From Agarophyton chilense (Eukaryota > Rhodophyta > Florideophyceae > Gracilariales > Gracilariaceae), in contig JARGXX010000125.1 in NCBI GenBank assembly GCA_030374765.1, positions 1 to 24,195 on the forward strand: a DNA stretch of 24,195 nt, in the 5' to 3' direction. Numbering within the stretch: position 1 is the first letter of the stretch; each line of letters starts with the position of its first letter. Under the pieces are notes generated by a model. That model ran no database searches. It saw only the letters and a program-made list of their open reading frames with translations, and was not told where the DNA came from. The position numbers and the translations under genes were made by a program. Positions 17,063 through 24,195 of the stretch are shown one piece after another.

Positions 17063-18102
17063 AACTGCCTTCGGTTGCAATCGGATATGTACATCCCTAC
17101 GGAGCGCTACAACTGTCTGCTGCACCAAACTCACCTTCAGACCTCCATGTCGTCCCCATCGGTACCTTGCGACACATTACCATCTTCCGCATCTCCTGAA
17201 TCGGTCTCTGTACTTCTCACAACTCAACCTGATCTTCCGATGACTTCTTGCACCTCCCGCCGCACTGCGGTACATCTTGCGTCGACAACCGGCCCGTCGA
17301 AACTCAGTGGTCGATACCGTCTTCTCTCCCGGCTTCTGTGACTCACTGCAACATTTCCGATAGGACTTTCTCCAAAGGCGAATGGTGACCGAGTACCCGG
17401 TGTCATTGAACCCAGATCGTTGCCTTGACTTCTCCGCACGCTGTGCTGTCGACTCAGAGCCATATTCCTCGTGGACGGTGACATGGGAGAAACAAAAATC
17501 GATCCGATTTGTTTTGGGGATCTTTGTGTCTTCATGATGCGCATAGCACTCTGCAATAATTTACGATCAATATCCCCAAACATTTTCTTTTGTTCCCTTC
17601 CCTGACGGCGGCTTGCCCGTCTGGAAAGGTCATTCAAACCTTCTGAAGCTTGGTCGTCTGCCTTACTTGCTCGCAATGCTTCCGCTAATCTCTTTGCATC
17701 TCGGCCTTCAATATCTTCGCCCGTCAGTACGATGAAGTTGCTCATGTAAGGCACAAACACTTCGTTATAGAAGCGAATGATATCGCCTGTCTCTTCAGTC
17801 GTCGATTCCGGTCGTGGCCCACTATCATCTGCAGCATCTTCCGCCAACAAATGCCCGAAATCTCCGAGAAAAATGTTATGGGACACTGGTGGAGAATTGC
17901 TCCGAAATGTGGGATCACTTGTGTGCTCCAATTGATTGTAGTGCCACACGATATGGCGGAACTGCAGTTGGATATGTTGGATCTTGGCCACGCCATCTAT
18001 CACAAACAGGATGATCAAGTCAATATGTCTGTTGACTGTCAAATTCCATCTGCACCACAGAGCATACTGCACGCTTTTCCACACTGCCGAACGAAGGTTG
18101 GT
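17061..18102 (-). repeat. RB 3'-half duplication, copy 2
   Basis: 1042 bp matching 7373-8414 without net indels. The left border follows GACAG, where the plus-strand RB piece ends (short shared sequence at the joint); the right border is GAAGGTTGGT, after which the helical-repeat fragment begins. Confidence 0.85.
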
Positions 18103-18147
18103 TTGGGTGTCCAAATCAGGGGATCGCAGGCAAGAGAGAGAGAGCAT
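17224..18147 (-). pseudogene. Chimeric ORF: RB pocket-B end and C-terminal tail
   Basis: A 307-codon open frame. The first 15 or so codons come from the antisense of nothing known plus the inverted helical-repeat fragment; from NLRSAVWKSVQYALWCRWNL on it is RB: second part of pocket B (HIDLIILFVIDGVAKIQHIQ, IIRFYNEVFVPYMSN) and the full tail with S/T-P sites (SPKQIGS, MSPSTR, TPGTRSPF) to the ancestral stop at 17224-17226. Unlike copy 1 it has CGA, not TGA, after ALS, so the tail is uninterrupted. It lacks the N-domain, pocket A and the first helices of pocket B, so it cannot form a normal E2F-binding pocket. It may act as a dominant fragment if expressed, but a dead gene piece is more likely. 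Confidence 0.6.
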
Positions 18148-18436
18148 TGCTAAGCAACGAGTGCGCGCGGTTGGCAGCGTGCCGGGGCATTATGCGGGCG
18201 TACTGCTCGTCGCGCAAGACCGTGAGAAGGGTTTCGAGTGCATGGTTGGGTTTGTTGAGCAAAGAGACGGCGTCCATGACGGCGCACATGAGCGTGGTGT
18301 GATGAGCGGTGAAATTGGGCTGATCGGATGCGCGCAGGGACGAGAGCAAGTCGGGAAGTAGGGCGGCGACTACTTCAAAGTGATTTTCGTGAAGGTGATG
18401 GAGCACGGCAAGAAGCGCGGAAAGGATGGCGTGCGT
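18036..18436 (-). repeat. Inverted-repeat right arm around the RB fragment
   Basis: Inverted partner of 16665-17062. Its inner part overlaps the RB copy (18036-18102), so the pocket-B start is present once on each strand of this palindrome. Confidence 0.8.
18103..18436 (-). pseudogene. Helical-repeat-like gene fragment, right copy
   Basis: Minus-strand frame almost identical to 16665-17000: HAILSALLAVLHH, FEVVAALLPDLLSSL, MCAVMDAVSLLNKPNHALE, YARIMPRHAANRAHS. The frame is not the same as that of the RB part downstream (ALSLLPAIP then stop against ALSLACDPLIW in the left copy), so the gene-to-RB joint is out of frame here but differs by a small indel in the left arm. Upstream, at 18437-18487, the sequence diverges from the left copy. 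No family assignment. Confidence 0.4.
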
Positions 18437-18668
18437 ATGAATGTCGACAGCTAGTGACAGGATGCCATGTAATGCGCACGCGAGCACTTACGTGCCCTGA
18501 CGCCCGTTCCAACTTGCATTCGTAGTTAGTGCCTTTACATGAGCAATTACTATTGTCTACATAAACACAGCAAGATGAATCTGCAGGTCATCTGACTACA
18601 CGGACGCCGGGGCACCCAAGTTGTCTAAGAAACATAGCTACAGTTGTTACCCCGCTCAATACTTAGTT
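18437..18668. other. Leader of copia-like element 2, possible LTR end
   Basis: No gene. GTAGTTA (18522-18528) and TAAACACAGCA (18562-18572) recur in the same order near the right edge of the window (24164-24193). An LTR 3' end at 18572 would place the gag ATG 97 bp downstream, a usual distance. I could not identify the primer-binding site. Confidence 0.3.
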
Positions 18669-20110
18669 ATGGGCCCAGCACCAGCCTCATCCTCCGGCAC
18701 GCGCAGCCGTCCACGTTTTTCTTAGGACCTGAAAAACGTCCTGTGGACTGACGGCAAAGGCAACCAGGAAGATTATGCAAAGTCAGTGGCACTATAAGAC
18801 TTCATTTCACGAGAAATTGCCCGACTCAAAATCGAACAAGATGGCGTTACCGATTCGCAGAACAATTCTGAAGAGCCAGCTGTATGGAAGGTCTCGAGAT
18901 CTGCGTTCTACGATCAGTGACGAAGATGTTGCTTCAGATGAAGAAGCCGACAAGATCGTCAAAACCATCTATAAGTGAGATTCGCTGTCTGTTGTCAGTG
19001 AGGTTTATGGGAACTTTATCACGCTTCTGAATATGAAGGGCTCCGGCAATTAAACGTTCCCCAATTTCGAACTTAGATTAGATGCTTCGGCGTCTAAGTT
19101 TCACGCTCAATCTGAATCCGCCAAGTTGCCAGAGTCGCTGACAGCCTTCATGCTTTTGAAAAACTCAGCTGTCGACAATGGGCAGCGTGTCTCGGTGCTT
19201 GCGGCGACATCAACGAACAGCACTTTGACTGCTACTGCGACGACGACGGATTACCTCAACACTATGTCGTATGAGAAAATGGCGTCTGTCTTTCGCCAGT
19301 GTGATGAAGTCCCTCATGCACACTCTATCGGCTCCCCACAGCCGCTTTCAATCGCTGCCAATGCAGCACAGCTCCTGCCGCGCAACTAGAACCGCCCCGA
19401 CCGTCGCAACAAGGGTAGACTCCTTTCCATGCGCTATCCTTGTGACATTTTCAAGAAGTTTGGTCAACGGAAAAAGAACCACAACCCGGATGGTTCCTTA
19501 CCCTCCCATGTGCGCTGCCTCGACTCCCCAGCTCCATCGCTGAACACGTCGCCGCCGAACAAGTATGGACAGCAGAATGATGCCCCGAAGAAGGTTGTTT
19601 CTTTTAACTGTGCCACCATGACCAGTTCAACGGCAGCTGTCTCCGCAAATCCCGCGCCTGCCCGTCTCGGTCCTCTCCTAGATGACGGCGCACCGTACAG
19701 TGCCAGCGGACAAGTCGAGCTGCATCTCCTGTCTATCGAACTCGGATTGGCTCCCGACACTCCACATGAAACGATTCCTGCATCGCTCAACGGCCACACC
19801 AGGTAGCAATATGACGTGGGTGCTCATGCAAGCCTCCAGCGCAGCATTCTTGGCTAGATAGTCCTGCGCGCCAAGTCTGACCTCGGAAATGACATCAACA
19901 TCACCCACTTAGTGCTCGAAGGATCATCGCAGTGGGTGATCGGGAGAAATGTCACCCCCAAGGCGAACATTGTTCATTTTGGTATGAACGCTCTGTGCTT
20001 CGATGCCAACGGCGCGAACGATCCTTTGAAAATCGTTGATGACGGCTTCCTATCCTATATCTCTGTAGAACGCTTCGCATCATCCAAAGGATACCTTGTA
20101 TTTACTCTCT
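18669..20110 (+). pseudogene. copia-like gag-protease, element 2, cut by copy C
   Basis: The start ATG 18669 (MGPAPASSSG) matches that of element 1. Stops follow at 18723-18725 and in the next frame at 18976-18978, near 19051, at 19387-19389 and 19804-19806; a frameshift lies near 18790. Gag landmarks are WTDGKGNQEDY, LPDSKSNKM and SQLYGRSRDLRS. The zinc knuckle is decayed: only the first Cys and the final His remain (YPCDIFKKFGQRKKNH). The protease shows LGPLLDDGAPYSASG at about 19672-19710 and WVIGRNVT at about 19933-19956. The frame ends in a TGA (20113-20115) made of the first bases of copy C, so pol was lost when the large repeat joined here. Its protein similarity to element 1 is moderate. 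Confidence 0.7.
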
Positions 20111-21010
20111 ACTGATCACTCGTGTGTTCATAGCTACAAAAGATACTTTTCGAGCAACGTTAAAGTAGTATGTATCGTTTTTGAATGGCAACGATACACG
20201 TGAGAGCTTTCCAACATGTACCTCTATTCCACTACAGGAGACAAGCCAGCGACCACCGCACTCACTTATGTCCAACTGTGTTGATATCTCGAATCACTTT
20301 GTTTCCTTCGACGACACCAACTGCGGCAACTGCACCCAGAGCAACGCCGAGCGCATTTCGTTCTGCTTGTTCGTGTCATCTGCACCAGCTTCTGATTTGC
20401 ATACGCATGTGCGTCTCTTGGAACCCAACGAATGCTGTCGTATGACAGACACCGGCGCCTTGCCATGCGGTCGACATCCATGCTGCCATGCGCTTCCCTC
20501 TGTTTTGCAACGAGAATCAAATGCTGTTCAGTCCGTGATTTTGTTGGAGAGCACAGCTCCTGAATTCTTTCTGTTCTGGTTTATTGCGACAAAACTGGTC
20601 CAAGATGATTCACACCGCGTTCAAATTTTGGTTTTCACAGAGAATGGAAACCAGTGTGCTTTTCGGCTGCGATGAGAGATGATGCTCCGTGACGAAAAAC
20701 TTCGAGTACTTTCGGACACTAGATCGAATTGAAACAGATCACACTTTTCAGTACTTGGACGCTGGTGTCGCCGGCGAACACCGAGCTACCTTGCGTCTTT
20801 GCCATCAAAGTTGGTCGAGAAATATCGCCCTCTTTGTGTTGAAGCGTTTCTCTCACCGTTCGTTCTGTGTACTTTACACGCGTTTCAATCCTTGCGTCTT
20901 CTCTCGAAATAAGCAAGGCATCTCACACAACAAACAACCCAATCGTTTAAGATGGACAATGAACTTGTTGCACACCAGTTTTCGGGGTTTCTCAAGAGAA
21001 GGGGATTGCA

Positions 21011-21741
21011 CTACACAAATCGCAGCAACCAAAACAGAAGAAGCTTAGATGAGTTCCCCCGCGCTCTCCGACTACCGCCGCTTGGAAACCCTCAAGCAGG
21101 GAGTCTTCCAAGCTTCCAATCTCTATTCGGCCGCTCGGAAGATTCAAGACTTCCATCCGGCCATCGATTTATTTCTCAACGACTACCGCCGCTTGGATTA
21201 TCTCAACCGGGAAGTCTTCCGGGTTTCGAATCTTCATTTGGCCGCCCAGGCGATTCCAGACTTCCATCTGGCCATCAATTTAGATCTCTTCGACTACCGC
21301 CGCTTGGAAACCCGCAACCACAAAGTCTTCCGAGTTTCCAATCTCTATTCGGCCGCCCGGAAGATTCAAGACTTGGATTCGGTCATCAACCCACTTCTTG
21401 CGATGTCCGTCGGAGTGGAAGTGGAACCGCTCGTCCCGTGTCTCTCGAACGGTTTCAGGAAGCAAGGGGCACTCACCCCATTCCTGCACTCCAGTCCCAC
21501 GGAAATGAACACTACACGGAAATCCCACACCAACACCGCCATGGGGAAACAGCGTGGCGAAGAAACAGTGTTCTGGAACTACCTCAGGAGCGCAAGAGTC
21601 GGGATGGAGGCGCCCCAGAGATTGCACAGAGATTTTGTTCAGATAGCATTCGCCAATCTCCAGTTCATGTGCCTTATCCTGCCCCGGAAGCGTCGTGTCT
21701 CGTTCAAGAAGTTTCCCACCGGTCTCCTGAGCACAACCTCC
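21011..21741 (+). repeat. Foldback left arm, copy C
   Basis: Inverted partner of 22297-22913. Compared with the left arm of copy A, the segment from about 21465 to 21725 is much more diverged than its flanks and keeps the zinc-finger reading frame. Confidence 0.7.
21069..21401 (+). repeat. 111-bp in-frame tandem repeats, three units (copy C)
   Basis: Unit starts at 21069, 21180 and 21291, again exactly 111 bp apart. Unit 3 differs from unit 3 of copy A at its beginning (LGNPQPQSLPSFQ against LGISQPGSLPGFE), as if units had been exchanged. Confidence 0.85.
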
Positions 21742-22277
21742 GTGAAGATTCGTTGTTGCCGATACGTACAGCTCCTGCTGATTGCTCGGCTTTCCCAAAT
21801 CATCGACAAGGACTCGAAAAACTTGGCATCACAGGCTCCCGTACCAAACGTCCGAAGATTTTCCAGTGTGAGTGGTGTACGAAGTCGTTTGGTCGCAAGC
21901 ATCATAAGGTGCGACACATCTAAGCCATTCATCGAAAAGTGAGTTACTTCAGCTTTCACTGCGGATCTCAATCACGTCGGTCTTTTCTAACATTTCTCTT
22001 TGCAATTGCTTTTGAAACCATCTTCTTTGACATATTCATATTGGATCGGGTAGCCAGGTTTTGCAAAGAGCACTTGATCGAATTCCACATGAAAACTGCT
22101 CATTAAGCTTTCGAGCATTTGCAATTTAGGCTGTACAAGATCTACTTTACGGAGATGGAGGATAATTTGAGCCATGTACGCGCAGAGCACCCCAATCGTC
22201 ACAGTTTACCAACGGGTGTGATGAAAGTATAGCTTGCGACTCTAGCCGTAATGGAGTAAGTTATCTACAAGCTTCTA

Positions 22278-23081
22278 TCAGTGTTCTATCGCCTGAAGGT
22301 TATGCTCAGGAGAACTGCTTGGAAACTTCTTGCGTGGAATACAACGCTTGCGGGGCAGAACAAGGCACGGGAACTGCATATTGGTGAATGTTTTCTGAAG
22401 AAAACCCCTGTGAAATCTCTGGCGCTCCTTCTTCCAGACTATTATGTTCCTGAAGTACTTCCAGAACGTTGCCTCTTCGCCACACTTTTTCCTCATGGTG
22501 GCTGTTGTGTGGCATTTCCGTGGGACTGGAATGAAGTCTTGGTTGGGGTAAGCGCAACTTGCTTCCTGAGACAAATTGAGAGACACCGGACGAAAGGTCC
22601 CACTTCTACTCCGTTGGACATCACAAGAAATGGATTTATGGCCAAATCCAAGTCTTGAATCTTCCGGGCGGCCAAATGAAGATTCCAAACTTGGGAGAGT
22701 TCTCGGTTGAGATGTTCTAAGCGGGTGTTCTCGGAGAGAGCTGGTTTGATACACGGATGGAATTCTTGAATCTTCCGGGCGGCCGGAGATGGATTCTAAG
22801 CGTGGAAGACTGCCCGTCTGAGGGTTTCCAAGCGGCGGTAGTTTAGTTGGAGAGCGGGGGGGAAACCCATCTGGGAGTCTTCTGTTTTCGTTGCTGCGAT
22901 TTGGGTCGTGCAGCCCACATGCCGAAAGGCCTTGTGAGTAATTAGTATACCTATCTTGATACCGCTGGCAATCGTAAACTGAGAGAAATTCTCTAGTACG
23001 CGAAATAACAAGACACGCATTATAAGCTGTCTTCTTTTCCACACTTTTCTCGCGTTCTATCAGGAAGCAAGACCGGATCAT
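22278..23081 (-). pseudogene. Inverted partial copy of the repeat/zinc-finger gene (copy C)
   Basis: A 267-codon frame with the same start (MIRSCFLIEREKSVEKK) and end (SPEHNLQAIEH) as 12603-13406 and only a handful of residue differences. It holds two of the 37-residue repeats and no zinc finger. Preservation of the full frame in both copies could reflect constraint, but the whole second half of the unit is nearly identical at DNA level, so recent duplication or conversion explains it equally well. Confidence 0.45.
22297..22913 (-). repeat. Foldback right arm, copy C
   Basis: Inverted partner of 21011-21741, separated by about 555 bp. Nearly identical to the right arm of copy A. Confidence 0.75.
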
Positions 23082-23956
23082 GTCCTCAAAAGACGGAGAA
23101 AGAAACCTCGGTCACGAAATCACAGGAAAGGGTGATGTAGTCCACACCACACGATAACAAAGAAGAAGCGAGCTGTCCTAAACATAGTAGCGTTGCTATA
23201 TTTTTGTTACGTTGTGAATGGCAATTATTTCTTGGAAAGATTTTGCTCCGAGTGGCGGACGCATGTTGAGTGGTTCGAAACTCTGTCAGAATGGCGGGAG
23301 TCCAGGCCGGCAACAGAATTGTTCACCTTACCCACCCCACTTGAATGTGAACAATTGAAGCGGCAACCCCTGCATCTGCAGGCCGTTGTTGTTCGAATAT
23401 TTTTTCTCTCAGGACACGGAATGACGCGCCCAGAGGGCACCAGAAATCCTTCAAATAAAAGGCCCATGTACCTCGCGCCCAGCTTGCAGTGGCATCATCT
23501 TCATCTAGCACGTGAATACCCCGGCCGAGCTTTGATGGTAACGGTCTCAAGAGCGACAAAAAAGCAATAGCTGTGGTCCAAATTCGTTTCGGAGCCGACA
23601 TTCACATTCGACTTGACAAATCCTGTGCTCATGCCCAACGCTGTCTGCCTGTTGAGCAGCCGCCGCATTCCTGTGCATGCGCTCACGATGCAAGATAGTA
23701 GCCTAGCATCGCATTATCTGCCAACCACTACAATGTATTAGCATTTCATCCAACCGTTTAGAACCAGCACCCAGCCCACTGGTGCTCACCCCGACGCAGT
23801 AACGCTACTGAAGCTATTCTCTTCTCTCCACTGCACTACAGAGTGCCCCGATCTGGTACGTTTTGAAGAATTGAGTTGAGTACCTGTACAATTTTAAACG
23901 ATATCGCAATGCCCATGTCTATCTATGCCACAGGCACCAGCGATACGCTGTACCGC
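23082..23956. other. Tail of copy C, no supported gene
   Basis: Corresponds to 13407-14525 of copy A minus the A-specific segment. It holds the near-identical 45-bp match (23520-23567) to the sequence beside the RB pseudogene. The open frames here are not kept in copy A, and I see no recognisable motif. Confidence 0.4.
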
Positions 23957-24193
23957 TGTGAAACACGTACAACATCCATCAGTGACGTACAGATTGACAT
24001 AACCAGTACGTCACCTTAAGTGTCCGGAAGGTCGCATAGTATCCCTATATAAATCCGGCACGTTATCCTCGGATATGAATGACTTGGAACTACATGTAAT
24101 ATGCACGAGAGAATAGATATTACATGGCAACCGCTAAAGTGTGTCTACATGTATTACATAGCAGTAGTTAAGAACATTTATCTAAACACAGCA
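23957..24193 (+). repeat. Candidate LTR at the right edge
   Basis: The sequence starts TGTGAAACAC exactly where copy C stops matching copy A, and ends AAACACAGCA two bases before the window ends: a TG...CA block of 237 bp. It contains a palindrome (23982-24014) and TATATAAA (24046-24053), giving an LTR-promoter appearance. Its last 30 bases resemble 18522-18572 upstream of gag in element 2. A second copy of the LTR or internal sequence would lie outside the window. Confidence 0.35.
23982..24053 (+). promoter_or_regulatory. CRE-type palindrome and TATA box
   Basis: GTGACGTAC (23982-23990) and GTACGTCAC (24006-24014) form perfect inverted arms around a 15-nt centre; each holds the bZIP half-site TGACGT. 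TATATAAA follows 32 bases after the palindrome. The spacing is that of an upstream element and a core promoter; no start site can be proven from sequence. Confidence 0.4.
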
Positions 24194-24195
24194 CG

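Larger units (their letters stand above)
20952..21932 (+). pseudogene. Tandem-repeat C2H2 zinc-finger protein, copy C (best copy)
   Basis: From ATG 20952 (MDNELVAHQFSGFLKRR) a 323-codon frame is open to TAA 21921-21923. Residues about 40-150 are three exact 37-residue repeats plus a partial one (LPPLGNPQAGSLPSFQSLFG, then GRSEDSRLPSGH). A polar, Arg/Pro/Ser-rich middle follows, then basic KRPKIFQ and a C2H2 finger (21867-21932: Cys, Cys, first His at 21915-21917, second His at 21930-21932). The TAA replaces the CAA of copy A, two residues before the last zinc ligand, so the protein ends with an incomplete finger. One finger with a basic lead-in suggests a nucleic-acid-binding regulator; no known family comes to mind. 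If readthrough or editing does not occur this copy is inactive. Confidence 0.6.
20111..23956 (+). repeat. Large duplicated unit, copy C
   Basis: Starts at TGATCACTCGTGTG within the pol of element 2 and ends at CTGTACCGC, like copy A. Compared with A it lacks about 240 bp near 23290 and has one base less in the head (near 20268), which destroys the GTAAGT of the possible intron. It holds the best-preserved zinc-finger gene. Confidence 0.8.

Overview
This window looks like a nuclear contig of a eukaryotic alga. My best guess is a multicellular red alga of the Chondrus type; this is inference, not proof. The reasons are a retinoblastoma (RB) homologue closer to plant and algal RB than to animal RB, relics of copia-type and gypsy-type LTR retrotransposons, almost no introns, and a landscape of nested, duplicated and decayed repeats. 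I see no rRNA, tRNA, CRISPR array, bacterial operon or clearly intact housekeeping gene. Nearly every recognisable coding region is broken by stops or frameshifts, so this is an accessory, repeat-graveyard region.

Layout from the left. 1-510 (-) is the end of a Ty3/gypsy-like gag-protease that runs off the left edge. 511-2186 holds nothing I recognise. 2187-6160 (-) is a degenerate Ty1/copia-like element: LTR remnants at both ends, gag with a zinc knuckle, a protease, an HHCC-integrase, a Tudor-like segment, the first part of RT and the end of RNase H; the RT core is deleted. 6161-7372 is intergenic, with a CCAAT/CRE-like palindrome and a 12-bp minisatellite. 7536-10411 (-) is an RB pseudogene with the N-domain, pocket A, pocket B and C-terminal tail all recognisable.

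The right half is built from a large duplicated unit. Copy A (10424-14525) and copy C (20111-23956) are near full length; copy B (15791-16568) is only the head. Inside the unit is a gene for a protein with 37-residue tandem repeats and a C-terminal C2H2 zinc finger, followed by an inverted partial copy of the same gene, so the unit is a foldback. Between B and C lies a second palindrome: two inverted copies of a helical-repeat-like gene fragment (16569-17000 and 18103-18436) flank a re-duplicated 3' half of the RB gene (17061-18102). A second copia-like gag-protease (18669-20110, +) is cut off exactly where copy C begins. The window ends in what may be an LTR (23957-24193).

The parts do not form a pathway. 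The story is structural: fragments of host genes (RB, the zinc-finger gene, the helical-repeat gene) have been captured, duplicated in direct and inverted orientation, partly homogenised by apparent gene conversion, and interrupted by one another and by retroelements.
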